Positions 31,443-46,400 of a stretch of 64,000 nucleotides of DNA are shown piece after piece. The DNA is from Ligula intestinalis (lineage: Eukaryota > Platyhelminthes > Cestoda > Diphyllobothriidea > Diphyllobothriidae), in contig JAYGXS010000001.1 of the NCBI GenBank assembly GCA_036362985.1, forward strand, positions 52,059,061-52,123,060, read 5' to 3'. The number at the start of each line of letters is the position of its first letter. Position 1 is the first letter of the stretch. The notes below the pieces were generated by a model. That model saw only the letters and a list, made by a program, of their open reading frames with translations, ran no database searches and was not told where the DNA came from. The position numbers and the translations under genes were made by a program.

Positions 31443-34400
31443 GTAAGTCACTTCCTGTTTCAATATTGCCATAAGCATATTTTTGCCTTCAAGGAATGTT
31501 TGCATTATATATAGCGTTTTGACTACAGTTCGAGAATATTAAAGATTTTGCTAACGGATCAAATTTCACATTTTTGATGCGTTCTGCAAAAGGTATACTG
31601 TTGCTTTCGCATACGTAATTAGCTGCTACGTTCTTTGCTACGGAATATGACGCTACAGTGGCTGTATGACACCGTGTATGGCACCGTGAGAATTGAGGCT
31701 GAAGGGTGATTAATGTTATCTAGGTCATACAGAATTACAAGGTGCCCGAATGACTGCTGGTTATTGAAGGTGCACTTGAGCTGAAGCTGTATTTCCTTGG
31801 TTATTTTCCTAATTTCGATTCGCAGCACCATACACCACTGCAGTTTTAGATAAACAAAGGGTTGATGTTCTTTTAGCAAAACAGGGGTTAAATTTCACCG
31901 AAAAGTAACATTTTTGTAAGCCATACTCTAAATATAAGCTTGGCAGTGAGCTCTCGTACCAGCCAGTAAATGCAAGCTGTGGCCTATAATTGATGGCAAT
32001 CCAATTGCCTTTGCAATAGGTCTACTTTCGCATAGTGACGACACACGACTAGAACATCGACATAAACAAATTCAATAAAACATGATGGAATTTCCTTAAC
32101 GAAGAGCCTGGGTAACGTTAAAAGAATGTTTACCGATCTAGTTACTGCATAGAATATTCTGTCCTTTTGTCTTGCTGCAATGCTATTTCTGGTTAAATTA
32201 CATTTATTCAATGGTAAAGTTCCAGCCCCAAGTTTGTATAAGTCGGTACTCAAACCCGAACTACTTGTTCATTGAACTCTCACTATATCGTTCCGCCTTT
32301 AAGCGGCAGAATTAATAACCTGTTGTGCATTCAGCTGCTCGTGTGTACTTCTTATACCAGTGTTGAATCAAGCGGATGAACAGAAAATGAATACTCCTAG
32401 TAATTCTATTTCAGCCGCGAATTTGCTTCATCAGATAGCGAGTACGTAGAATAAATAAAAAATGCTGACAACTTTTTCCTCTGCCAAGGTAAACACAATT
32501 CAAAGCACCTGCTGCAGTAAGGACAAGCGCTGGTTAGTTACTGGTGACGCCGGCCCAGACAGCGCCGTGATCTTGTGGGATGCGAAGACTGTGCAACCGG
32601 TGCGGACCATGCTAGATACGTACCCGAACGGTGTGGTGGGTGTGGCCTTGACCCCGGATGCGCGTTACTTGGCTACCCTGAGTTCAGATATCGACAAGCA
32701 AGTTTTTGCGATCTGGGACTGGACGACGGGCTCGGAAGAACCTCTCTGCTACACCAATTTGTCACCTGACTTTGGCCTGCAAACAAAGATTGCCTTCAAG
32801 GAGGAGGACTATTTTCATGTTATGACAAACAGCGAGACGCAGGTCATCTTCTATGACTGGGTAAGCATCACACCAGGACCTTGACTTCCTGGCCGTATTT
32901 TTCTGAACTTTAACATCCAGCATTCAAAGCATTCAAAAAACACATTCGGTTTTTTGTGGCATCTGTTAATTAAATTCTGACTTGCAGCGCTTTATTGTCA
33001 GTGGGCATTCAAGCAAGCTTGGAAGCATATTTGATTGTGCTGGGGGTGAAGGTGCTTCGGTGAAGGTTAAAAAACCACGAAACTCGAAACTCTGGCTCTG
33101 AAATTACTTTCACAAAGCCTGAGTGATTTTAAAGAACAAGGATTATATATGGGGTGAGAGTACTGTGCATAATTTGACCAACACTCTTATTACTTACTGG
33201 TGGTCGTGAACTTCCACCATGAAACTATCGAAGGTGGGTTTGTCTTTTTTGCAATCGATGATCAGTTTTCGTCCTTCTAGGAACCAAAGAAAGCAAAACG
33301 TGTTTCTGCGTTAAGCAGATGTGCACAGGCCTTCGTTATTATACATTAGAATGCCTTTGCGCAAAACAGACACAACGCATTTAGTTTATTATGAACTGAA
33401 GCCAGTAAGCTATTGCCAGGTTTTTTGCGAAGAAGATTAGCACACGGCCCCTAAAAAAGTAGGTTTTTCAGTCTGGGGTTTCAGACACGTACAGAAGGTA
33501 ATTATGAGAGATTTTGTGACTGCAACAACAAGTAAAATACATGTAATCGAATAACAAGCGAAAATTGCTCATATTGCTCCAGTGGTCGCGTCTTCAGCTT
33601 TTTCCCTGTCTTAAAAATGAACTTCAGTTTTGTTTTAATTAGGGCTAATGCTTACTTTAAAAGAGGCAAGTGTTTAAGAGATATTGACAATACGTCATCT
33701 AGTGGCCGTCATAGTTAATTATTGACCTTGAGAACCATCGTCGCTTTCCATTAATTACAATATGTGAAACCACATGGGACTAGCAAGTTTGTATAAAAAT
33801 CCGTCGAAGGTTTTATAAGCCATCCAAATTCTCAATTGGTTATGCCCGTTGCTAAATACCCGGTTGTGAGTAAACTCCTACCAGCCACCTGCGTTTTGAA
33901 AAGACTTAACCCAGATGGACCTTAGCAGTTCTAGAGACAACCTTCAAAGAGTTTGCCTATACCCAATGTTATTATTATACGTTAAGAGGACTAACTGCCT
34001 CCGTTTCTGGCTACCAAGTAGTGTCGAGTTTATTGGCTCATTTCGTATTGCTCCTGTTACGCCGCATTCTTACCAAAAAATTAAATATTTAAAAAGCGCA
34101 AGTTATTTTAAACTGACTTGCTACTTTCCCTATTGCGCTCTTGGGCCAATAACTGGGAAATAGGTCCTACTTTCTGAACGTTTCCACAAAAGTGTAGTAC
34201 GGTCATTGATGAATGGTCACCGACCGCTACCGGAACTAACCTGTCCCGCTCTGCCTTCAGTCTCACTTCTCGGGACCTAACAGCAGCAGCTGCGGTGGCG
34301 GCAGCGGATAGCATTGCCGGCAACGACAAGGGAGAAATGAGACCCATGGCAGAGCAGGACAGGTGTGTTCCTTTAGCGGTCGGTGAACATATATCAACGA

Positions 34401-37400
34401 GTGTCAATATCTCCCGACCTAAATCGGCAAGACAACGAGGGCAATGGTTACGACGTTCGATTCCGATCTAAAAGGTCGCGAGTTTGAGCGTCGAATGGTG
34501 CTAGCTATGACTGGCTGTCTGCGGCTAATAAGCCAGAAATAGCCATTACATGTTCCTTTGTCATTGCTGGCAATACTTTGTGCTCACTTTATTAAAGTTT
34601 CCGCTAGATTCTACCACCTCATTAAGAACCAGTGCAGTGGATCGAGTGTGCGAGTTTTTGCAGATGGTGTGTATTAAAGAAGAAGATTCGATCGATGGGG
34701 CAACACTTTTATTCACCAGTGACTGAATCTTCTTCTCACTTACTTCCTGGAACTTGCATGTTCGCTTGTACTGGCAGTAATTAGTATGACAAGTATGAGC
34801 ATCGTACTGGCAGTAAGTAGTACGACAAGTATGAGCATAGTGTAGTTATTTCCTTGAAATTTTTAGCATAAAATACAGTGTTGACACAAGGACAGTCAGA
34901 CCACTGCGAACAATAATGTACACCGTGTGTCTTCCACGACGGGGGACGGTGACCTATGCGTGGATTATTTTATAATGATAGCGGGCCTCGAAGATAGCAG
35001 ACATCACAGTATTTTTTGCACTCTCTCCTATCTCACTTCCCCTGGGTCTGCTGCAAAGACATATTCAGCGAGATCAGTTGTGGAATCGTGTGCGGCGACT
35101 AACAAAGCTAAGCAATCCGTCTACGCGTGTCTCAAACGCCTGGTCTGAACAAAGTTCATCAAAATTCGTTGGATAATTTATAAAAAAATAATAAAACACC
35201 AAAATTTAAAAATTTGTCGACGTTTTGACTGGGTTATTGCGGAAAGACAAATTTATGTCAGCAGGCTGTGGAGCTATAACGACCATAGAGTCTTTCTGGA
35301 ACACGATTTTCTATGGTTTTGTGCTACATGACGGAAGTCTACTTAATTAAAGTGGAAAAGGCCACTTTGTTGTACTTCTCAAAGAAGCAAAGTTATTTCT
35401 ATTATCACAGTTTTTTTGTTCCTTTGATGCAGAATTTGAACGGTCCCATGCAGTCTTATGCCCCACCTCTGAGTAATGAAACATTTAAGCAGAATGTCGG
35501 GAAATTTTCAAACTCCACTTACCTGCCTTTCACTACAACAGCATTAACTGGCACATCTAGAGGCATACTCATTGTCTGGCAAACCAGTCATCGCCCTAGG
35601 AAAGGTATGTCGATGGAGCATTCTCGCTTATTTTCCGTTTTCATCTTTGCAGTGCGCAAGAAACCTCACTTTATAATTCAACTGATATTGGAAGGTTCTT
35701 GCTCTAACGCTCATTTTCTGGGCTTATTAACTTATTAAAATGTACTTAATGCGCGTTGTCTACTTGCCAGTGAGGGTCACTTCTGCAGACCGTCAGCTCA
35801 AAGCAACTTTAAGGTAGTGGAGGCCAGACGAGACCGGTGCAGTGCTCTGAGTTATCAGTGATTGCTTGCTTTCCAAAAGCCTCCTTCTTTTCTGGACTAA
35901 GGTGATAGAATGGATTAAAGTTAATCAGCCATAACTCGAACTTCTTATCAAAAATATGAAGTCAGTCAGAAAATACTCCGATTACTGAAGTTGTATAGGT
36001 ACAAGACACTTATATTTGAAATGGAATAACGATAATTCCTGCAACGCGAAAACAGGAAGTTCAAGACAGAATATAAGAAAATGTAGGATAACGTTTGGCA
36101 ATAAGAGCTTATCGGTGCGTGCACCTTCCTAAACATCCTACAAATATTGAAGGAACTTTGCCACACCTAAGGAGTAGAAATGGGTGTTGCCACGTATGGG
36201 AAGAGGTATATTGGACTGCCATAGTCATTACAACACACAACAACAAAATGCGGAATTTTTTTAACATTAGGAGTTTCTCGCATTTAAGTCCATTAAAAAA
36301 CCACTTCCTTTCACATTTTGTATGCCTATATACTCGGTTATTTAGTCTATCAACGAACAAATGTAGAAAGTGAAACCCAACTTATACGTCTAGAGCCTAA
36401 CGCAAGTCCGTAAGGACTCAAGTAGTTCAGCTTCTTAAGCCTGTATTTTAACAGGTCACGTATCATGCAGCGTGCTTAAACTACACTGAGATCATAAAAT
36501 CTCCTTTACAGTTCTCTACCAATCATCGACATTTTCATCATGACAAAATTCCTCGCTGACATTTTTATCGAGGCTAACGATCGTCATGCCTGCTTTTCAA
36601 ATAAAGCGTATTTAAGTAACATAACCGTGCGAAAACTACGATCGAGTCATCGTTGGTTTGATTCTTGTCAGCGCAGGCGTTTGCGTAGGATGTATGTTAA
36701 TTCTCTGATGCCACCTTTTGAGGAATAAAACTAAATATTCGACCCATAGAACATAAACATAAATGAAGCAGGCAGTTTAATTTGATTGGCGAAAATATTG
36801 GATATAAATTAAGTTTTTTTCCCGTGCACCTAGAACCTTGGCAGATGAAATAGTTCAACCGTATTTCTCGACGATGTCCATCGTATGCCTCATATAAGGG
36901 TGGGTGCAGGAACGGTGTTATGGAGGGAAGAAGTGCACGCTTTTTGAGTCATGGCCGCAGGCCGGCCGCGCACTCCCCGAGCACACGTGACGCCCGCGCA
37001 CACGTACACTGCAGATGTTTTAGAAACATCTTGCAGCGTGGGGAACCGCGAATTAGCATGCACGCCAGAATCCCCTTCGTATGCGATTGGTCAGGATTAG
37101 TCTAGAAGGACCAAAGCCTTATAACAGGCTGTGGTGGACACGCTAATTTTCTTATTCTGTTGTCTCTGTATCGTCGTGAATAAAGGCCTGCTATCAGGAC
37201 CATTCACTTGGCTTATTCTGCCTATTAGTCGGGCCAGAATAAACTGGGCTATAACAGACGGTCACTTATGCTTGATTTAGTCTATAATGATAGTATACTT
37301 CTGCAGTATCTACCGCAATCTCTCCTTCTCTCCCTCCTGCGCCAGATATCTTTACCATCTCAAGAAGACCGAAGGCCGGGTGTCTGACGTGACGAGAATC

Positions 37401-40400
37401 CGCACCTAAGCATGCCACCTCACTGGATCTCATGGAATGCGAGTGCCATAAGGGGCATATTAAGATGAAGCCTTCGCAGTCTGACTCTTAGTCAAAATGC
37501 AGACCAGCCAACACAAACGTATGCTGGGCTGACTCTGGGGTCTGGCGTGCATTGTCCGTTGGCAACCTTCCATGCCATGCCTTCTAACCCACCGTGGTAG
37601 TCCGAAGCATGTCAGTTTTTTATATTAAGAAATAAGCGCTGAGGTTTAATGGCTCCCTCTCTGCCCTTCCCCAGACGCCAGTCGATTGTCCAAGCCGGTT
37701 AACCAACTGATGTTGAGATATAGACAGGCAATCTTTTGATCTGTGCGTACCAGATAAGACCTGTAGTCTCACGCCATGCACGCGGAATTCACACAAAGGG
37801 ATAAACTGCTCGGATTGAACATGTACCAGAAGAGCCACATGGAGGAGGAGCCGAATAACACATTTCCCAGTGGTGCCTAGGTCGTGCCTGCGGAGTGTAA
37901 TGTTAGACGTGTTTATGTGTGGCGTAGGTGCTAGTGTGGAGGTAGTAGGTGATGCGTTATGACCGGCGGTATTCTACCGTAGATTGAAATGGAGGCGCAT
38001 GTGGCCAAATAGGTGACTGAATATGCATGGGTAGTGCGGGAAGCTGGGTCGCGTGCGGCAGATGTATTTCAATGCTCGTCGGTCTTTGTATGGTGGATTC
38101 GCATTTGACCAAAGAGGCCAATGCGCGGCGTGCAATTGCGGTAGCAACTTGGACACGATAGGCTGACAGCTGCAGAATCAGTTGCGGCGGGAAGGTTTCT
38201 GATGATATCCGAACTGGTAAAGGGAACATTGGTGGTGCTGGAGATGGAAGAGTTGACCAGTGTGCAAGGTGTGTTTATATTGCGCTGAACCCCGCTGTTG
38301 TGAATAGACTTGCAGGATACGTGAGAACAGTAGTGGTTGCCCTGAAGGTCAGCTCAGGGGGCCGACGGGAACGGAAATGCTGTGTTTAGGCCCACATACA
38401 CGCGCAACACTGGATACCTTCCTCTAATTTAGTCAACTGATCGAGGTGATTACCGGGGTACAGCCGATGGGCAAAGCCTAGCTTCGGAGAGTCGCAGGTG
38501 AGAATTGGGTGTCAGTAAAGGGGCGTGAGAAGCGGACAGCAGCTGCACGTGATACGTGATGCGAAGTGGTAGAACCTACACGATTAAACATTTAACTAGT
38601 CACCGTTACACTTCTGGCTCCCCAACCAACAAGTTGTGCAGAATAGTGAAACTGGTTTTTGAAGTTCCACAGGACTTCCCGCACGCACATTTATATCTAT
38701 TTATATCTGATAGACACCAGTGGTGGACCAACTGCGCCGTCTGTGAGTGCGTTTGTTTGTGTTGTCCGACCAGCTGGTGTTCAGGGTTATGCTTGGCTGA
38801 TGAAGGCTAATAAGCCCGAAACAGTTCTATATCAAGTTACCCCCAGATGCTGTCATACCCCACTTACTGCTTTATCTATATATATACAGGGTGTCCCAAA
38901 AAATGTACACACATTTTACCTATTTTTAAAATTGGTGATTATCATAATTGTATCATTAAATAAGTGTAAAGATATTTACAAGTACCATTTTATTGTTTTT
39001 ATAACTCCATGTTCTGAAACTGATGTCCAATTTGATCATGACACTGTTAACAACGCGAAGCAATTCGATCGCACATACCATGGAACAATTCCCTTGGTAT
39101 TCAGGTGCATTCATTTTCAGCCTCTGTTGTAGTTATAAAAATGCAGTGAAAAACTTATAAATGATGCTTTTCAATATTTTTACGTTTTTGAAATAAAAAT
39201 TACAATCAACACCAAGTTTACAATTACTTAAAATGTGTATACATTTTTTGGGACGCCCTGTATATATGAATGAATGTAGGCGTTTCAACCGATCTAGTCA
39301 GGGAACAATTAAGTTCCGCCTTGCCAAGGAGCTCGTAACGCAAACCCTCAAGACCGTCACACAGTGATAAAGGTGAGATGATTAGGTAGTGGATCTCGGG
39401 GGTGACAGCCCTCGAGATTGGGTATGACTGGCTGATGATGGCTAATAAGCCAAAAATGGCCATTGCGGTCTCCCTTTGCTTTGTCGGATCCACTAATTCA
39501 TTATTTTTGTGTCCGTAAGTTCCAGTTTTATTGGTATTATGTTGTTTAATTTCGACTATTTCATTAACCTTACAGTTGTAATTTCTAGTACGTTTATACG
39601 ACCATTTTGCTGAGGCGTACTATACTGCACTGCGACGTGAGTTGGTAACAGTCCAAACTTCTGTTTGTTCATGTTCTCTCCCAGGTTACACCTGCAACAA
39701 ATCTGCATTTTATAAAGTCTAACTCTGAGGCCTTCTTTTTTTCTAGCTTTTACACAGGAATCATGCTACAAATCCGCCGTAAAGCTGGTTCCAATACATA
39801 AAACAGCAATCACTTTCCTTGGAATCACTTCTTGGTAGGTTATCCGAGTGCCTCCTTACAGGAGAAATTGTGTCACCTTAGTTTTTAGACCGCAATATCT
39901 AACATGCAAGCTAGAGCGTGAGTTAAAACTTGAAAGAATTCTCCAAGAGCAAGTAGCGTACTATTCTCAGCCACTGAATTAATTTTATTTAATTCTGCTG
40001 CAATTTTTGCATGGTTGTTTTAATAAAGTATGCCCATTTGGTCTGAGTATGGGCAAGCAGTAGGTTCTGCGAACACTTCTTCCTGCTGTCAACTACAACT
40101 GTATATTAGCAGCTTACTTGCCGCTGCTCCTTGGATAACATATGTCTTTCACAGGCCCTAAGCAAGCCTCATTTATGGATCCTCACTTCAGGAAGACGCG
40201 CACCGGAGTGGTGTAGTCAGATGACCAAGTAGCGGCATGCATGAAACAAATGTGGCTCCTTGGCAAGCCTAGGATATCTTGTTTGCGGTTTGGGAGGACC
40301 TGGATGTAAAACAGCAGTTTATTTTATGCCTGAACTCTGGGCACGTTCTCGTTTGTATGAAAAAAGAAAAGAAAGAATCAGTAGAAAGTAATTTTTATTG

Positions 40401-43400
40401 GGTACACCTCATCAGGTTTTTGACGCTCTAGTGAGTTAGAGTGATCTGTTATTCAGGTAGCTTGTTGGAAGGCAGCAACCAACCAGAGTCCAGGATAATG
40501 CGTCTTGTAATACATGGGCGGCTGTGATTGTCAAGGCGTACATGTGCGTGGAGCCGTCGGGTGTTTCCGCTGAACGCGTTTTAAATAAAGCCATTTGAAC
40601 AAAGCGAAGATCACAAGTTCAGCAGAATGTATTGACGTCATACAATTTCGTGACCTCTTATTCATCTGCCAATGGTCATTGCCTGTTAATATAGTAAGTT
40701 AACTGTCCAATTAGAAGGAGAAGCTTAATAGGTAAATAGGCTGGGAAACATAAGTCAAAAATGTGGGCGCATAGTGGGTGGTAAAGGAGGGGAAAGGTGA
40801 TTATCACAGCAAGGTGGTCCAGGTGACAGTGAAAGCCTGTGAAGTGTAATTAAAGGGAGGGGGGCAAATCACTGGGCTGCAGTCGGTCATAGCGAGGGGG
40901 GAGAGCGAGGGAGAAGGCGTGAGATGGACTGGGGTGATCGATCGTTATCACAGCAATTCGAGGTTGATCACATGATACAGCTGCTTACAAAGTTCTGGTT
41001 TTCCTCTGCATATTGCAGCGGCCTCGGTAAAGCGCAGGAGACGTCCGGTCGCCGCCCGAAGTAGACCTTAAACGCGGTCTTTTGGTCAACTGTATGACCA
41101 GTATCCACTAAGGGCTTAGTGATTGAGCTCTTTGGTATTTGATTTTCCGCCCTGAGCAGCCACTTCGGCATATGCTCAGCTGACCGCCTTGCCAACTGCC
41201 TTTGCGTGCGCCCGATGTATTTGCATCCGCAACTACATGTAAACTCTTAAACGCAGTTTGAGGTGGCGTGCATTGGCAGAGTGTCTTTGGTTGGTCTTAC
41301 TGGAATAGCCGTTGTTGTGCTAATGTACAACAATTTTGAGGCAGGGTAGGTTCTTTCAATCCTGCATCTAAGCCTTCGCTTGATCATGTTAGGCACATTA
41401 TCGCAGCTGAAGGGGAGGAAAATGCTCACTGGCTTTTTCGCCACGGATATTTCGGTAGAAATTTCTTGTCGGCGTTTGCTATACTTAGCGATGAATTTCT
41501 CAGGATAGCCATTTCCAAGAAACACTTTCTTGAGGAAACGCACCTCTTCATCGATCGTATCCGTAGAACAGATTCTAGCAGTTCTATTGAAAAGGCAAAA
41601 TACCAAGTTTCATTTCCTCTGGATGGGAACGAAACTAAGGAAGTGCATGTATTGCCCTTTTCATGTGGTTTTCCGGTACATGGACCTTTGGATGGAACCA
41701 TCTGCCCGCCTGCGTAGAAGCACGTCTAGGAAAGATAGTGTGTTGTCCTTCTCATGCCATTTGGTAAAAGGAGCTTTGGCGAGCAATTTGAGTGAGTAAA
41801 AGATGGTGGAGGTATTCCTGCATGCGTATTTTCAAGATCTGAAGTAAGAGGCGATGTCTTCGTGGTAGTGGTGGTGTTGGCAGGCCATGGCTGCACTGCA
41901 GTGTCGGTCCAAGACACTTAAAAAAATATGTTCGCACCAAAATCAACTGCATACCTACTGTTTTTTCTGTCTCTCATTTCCATTATGTCCTATACCTTAA
42001 CTTCTGTATTTGCGTGTCGTTTGCGTGACTAGATGATCAATAGCTTAAAAGTTATGTAAAATTTTTAATTACTCGGGTAGTGGCAATTATAATAACGAAC
42101 CTGTGGGACACGATGTGCTCCGGTCGGATAATAGGCGATTGAACGTATCCCAACATTTATAAGCTAGTTGATATGATAAGGCGTGGAAGGCCAGAGTATT
42201 ATGAATGATTTGATAAGGTTAGAAGGAGTAGAATATGAGTAACATGCAACTGACTCCCAGGCAAGTGTAGTCCAGCCATTAATGGGCCGGAGTCCAGAGG
42301 CGCAGTCCGGCAAGTAGATCACCGGGTCCGGACACTCCTACCGAACAGTAAGTCGTCTGCTCTGGGAGTGTCTGAGAATAAGCAGTCGCCACCTTATGGT
42401 CCGTTTGTGACTTTGCCTAGGGAGGTGGTTGGCCAGTTGGCCAGACAGGTCCGTGACCTTAATCGGAGGCTGGACCGTCTAGGGCGCACGGACCGGTAGG
42501 CAAGAAAGCTAGACACTTGGGTCATGCCCCACAGGCATGTAAGCAAAGAATGGCTTAGAATAAGAGGTCGCTACAAACCATTGTCTTTCCTTAGCGATGC
42601 TGTGGAGAACCCTTTCATCGCAACAGTCAGATAATACAGTAATGGTTACCTAGAAAGACGTTGAGAACGAAATCTAGGAATTGCAGGAGAAACATCGGAA
42701 AATGCCTTATGTATCTAAATTCCATTTACTCTCCTGTGATATGTTCTCATTTTTCAGCAAAGAACTCTCAATCTCCACACATCTGAACAAATACCGCTCA
42801 ATAAAATAATTACAAAAGTACCTTCGATTCATTTTTTCAGTGTTTCTACGGGTGTATCGATTGTGACGGGCGATGCCGAAGGAAGAATACGCTTCTCCGA
42901 CCCCAACTTTCTACTACTCTACTGGTATAACGAGGCCAGGTTTGGTGAGATCAGATCTGTCAGCTTTGCTGACCACGGTCTCATTGATGGGTAAGTGCTC
43001 TTAGAGTATGAAAAAATCTAACCGACATTTAATCCTGCCTTTGACTGTTCCCTGGATGTGGTTTTGGTAACTGAACCGTCAACATCACAAATACCTTCAT
43101 GACTAAAAATATGCTTTCCGACTTGCGGTTGTGTAAAATGTTTCTTGTAGGCATCGTACCTAATGTGTTTTTGCGACTGCTAAATGTGCCTAAATTTTGA
43201 TAATGCTGTCAAATCTCGTCTCGTAGAAAACGAATCTCATTGTTTGGGAAGTAGTAAGTTTCCTAATTGCAATCGTTATGTTCTAGCTTTCACAATATTC
43301 GTTACCGTAAATACCTGTTAATTATTTCAAAGATTGTCTGTATTGAACAAGATTTAAACTGGTACCTTTCTCCTTATGCAATCTTCCTGGAAGCGGTCTC

Positions 43401-46400
43401 AACCAATTTGCTAACACAAGGTATCCTGAAGATGCAACGATCCCAAGAGAAAAGTTCGTAGTGGAGGACTTTGTTGTTAGTACCTCGCACGCGGTCCTTG
43501 CAAGCATTGGTGTGGAGGGAAAAGTTGTCAAGGTGCGTCATTCTTTACTATCACTCTCGTTCCAAACCCTGCTCATTTCAGATAAATTTAGTTGATATAA
43601 ATTTTATGGACTTCTTGGTTTTTCAGCATTTCTCAAATCACCACTTGGAGAGGAGTATTTTACAATTGCTTGATTGAGTCATGCCTGTCGTGCTAAGCAA
43701 AACGCGCTTTCTGATATCCATCGTGTAAATCCAGATGTCACTATTTCACTACTGGATGTCTAACTAACAATTTCTGGGTTTTGGGACTGTGCTCTTTTTT
43801 TCCTACTATAGACTGAGCCTAATACCTACTCTGTAAAATTCAATATATGGCCTGGTGTTTTTATAGCGTACAAGACTGGGATTTAAGCCACTCCTAACCA
43901 ATGGATGTACACCTGAGTCAAATGCCCTAATAACTGATGTTACGGTTCGCAAGCGCACGCTGGAAAGGAATAAGGTATTAACTGATCTTCATGCTTGGGG
44001 TTGGCCCCTCTAGCTCTCAAGTCATTAAGTTTGTTTGACAGAGTGTCGGCCGACTTTTGCCATTGGTGATTTAGAATAACCCCTGATCCATAGCCACTCT
44101 ATTGTATCAGACTTGATTATCTTCTATGATACCATTGTGGGAATTGGCGAAATTTCCGCTTTTAGACATTTGTTGTAGTAACGGCTACCGGTGTGGTTAA
44201 TCACTGCACCTAATCTTATTCAATCAGGCCTCTTTAGACTTCTGACCAGCATACCTCATGTATTTGATATTACAGTTAATTCAGCGAGAAGAGTACTCCA
44301 TTGTGAATGCGGTCGCGACGCATCCTAAGCTGTAAGTGCAGTTTTACTTTACCTGCATTGCAAAAATGAAAGTGTTGTATACCAAAAATAACTTTGTAAT
44401 ATTTTAACTTCCCAATGCTTTTAATGGTTGTCTTTTCTTTGCTTTGTTTAATCAAATTCCCTTTCTCTCTAGAGACCTGGTCACAGTAGCTGGCTACTGT
44501 GGGATGGTGAAAACGTGGAATTACAAATCGATGTAAGCAGCTTGCTTGCAGTGACTAAAATAACTCAACAATGACTTAACAAGCTGGAAATTCCAATCAT
44601 CTTAGACTAAAACAGGGTGTTAACTCACATAGATCTGTAAGCGTGGAAGATGGTTGAAATCTTTTTCAGTTTCCACTACTGATGATGATCACTATTGAGT
44701 TCCATACAAAACTTACACCCAAAGTAAACGCTAAATTACGTAAGGACCTTATTTAAACACTGATATACCCATCATTATCTGAAGTAACGCATTTTTCGAT
44801 GATGTTGAACTATGAAAAGCGTGTGATGTAATTCATCCGTCTTACTTGACGGTGGCTGTGACCAGGTGAATTAAAGTGGAACTTGCGCCAGTGAGGCTCA
44901 GACTTTGTGATTTGGGATCCGTGACACCTATTCCATGCGTTTGCTGTTGTCTTAAAAACGTGGTCAGGTGTTTGATGTTAACCAAAAAACATGGTGGCGC
45001 GCGTAGGTGCAGGCTCACGCCGCGTCAGCCACCTGACGATCAGGCCGTAGCAGTCTATATCCTTGTGTGCGTGTCACATGCACCCGACCATGCCCCCGAT
45101 CTTCTTGGCTCTGTCATGTCAGCGGTCAGGTGCGAGTGAGGGAAGAGAGTGTGTGTCATGGTTGAAGCGTCTAATCTTTATTCCTGTGGTGTCTTCGATT
45201 GTATATAATGTGTAAAGATGTCGCCAGCGATATTTGTATGAAAAACAGCGGCTCTTTGAAGTTTTGTGCTGAGATTTGAGCCTAGACGCGTGTTAGAGAA
45301 TTGCGAAGCTTTCAGAAATGGAGCTTAGTAGAAGAAGTGGTATGATTGATTTTAGTTCTGGGGACCCACGGTTTGCCAAAGGCTAGGTAGAAAGCACCAC
45401 CAATTTATCCTAGTTAAGAGCCATAGATGTCATAGTATTAAGTGGGTGGCCCAGTTGTAAACCGATCGCCGCTGCCCTATCTACGGGAGGGTGGTGGTCA
45501 GTGAGGAAGTTTTTATATCGCAGACATTCGGTGTATGTACTGTGTTGCTGGTGTCTCTGCTGAAGTCTTGCCAACAGACTGAGTATTATATTATGACGTT
45601 GTATGCGCCTGCATGTTGCTACTATTTGTAAGGAAAATAAGCGGGTCCGCGATATTCACAGATGCACTAAGACCGTGCAGATTCTTATGGAATTATTTAC
45701 CATACTGGCAGCACAGATACTACCTAAAAACCCAGACACGTGTTTCGGCGGTATTCTGCCGCTGCATCACACAGCTTTGAGGGATCCAGCTGTTCGGTAT
45801 TTTCCTCAAGATTCCCTATAGGATTTCTGGTTGATTCTACTAGGACTTGTCAGCCTCGTCTTCAAAACTGATAATCTGGGGGGGGGGTTGTAAGTACTAT
45901 AAATCTGGTAAATTTCCTCTGGGGCCGTGGCATTTTTATGTTTAATCCCCTCGATTTTGCGGCCTTAGTAATTCATGTATTCTGCCTCGGGTGCGTTCAT
46001 TTTTTGTGTTCTGTGGGCGTCGGTGGGAGCGTCAATGTTCTCACTGTACCGATCGAGTTTGCGAATGAATATATCTGTGTTCTTTTCTATTCGGTTTATT
46101 ATTTTACTATGTCCGAAATCCCGGATAACCTATGTTGCCGGAGAAAGTATTTTCCTCCGTAAGCCTAACTCTCGTGTGTTCGTTGTTGTTCCAGTACCAT
46201 GGACTATCTAAAATGTTGCGCAGTTAGTATTTTATCGAAACCGACCACCTTTATGATACAGGCAGACAGATAAATGTCACTTACTGAAGCTTCCATGAGC
46301 TAAGTTTCAGGTGTGATCTTAAAGGCCAACGCTTCGTAGGACTTCTGTTAAAACAGCATTCTCTTCAAAACTTCTAAGTGTTATTGTACTGTCTCCCTTG

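Noticed and set aside
42420..42500. Short coiled-coil-like frame as a gene
   Set aside because: Stops on both sides and no relatives recognised; too short to claim.
43267..43461. Open frame as a CFAP251 exon
   Set aside because: Wrong frame for the YPEDATIP segment; the exon starts at 43394 or 43421 in another frame.
44690..44710. CTGATGA match in an intron
   Set aside because: Part of a GATGAT run; no stem II or GAAA.
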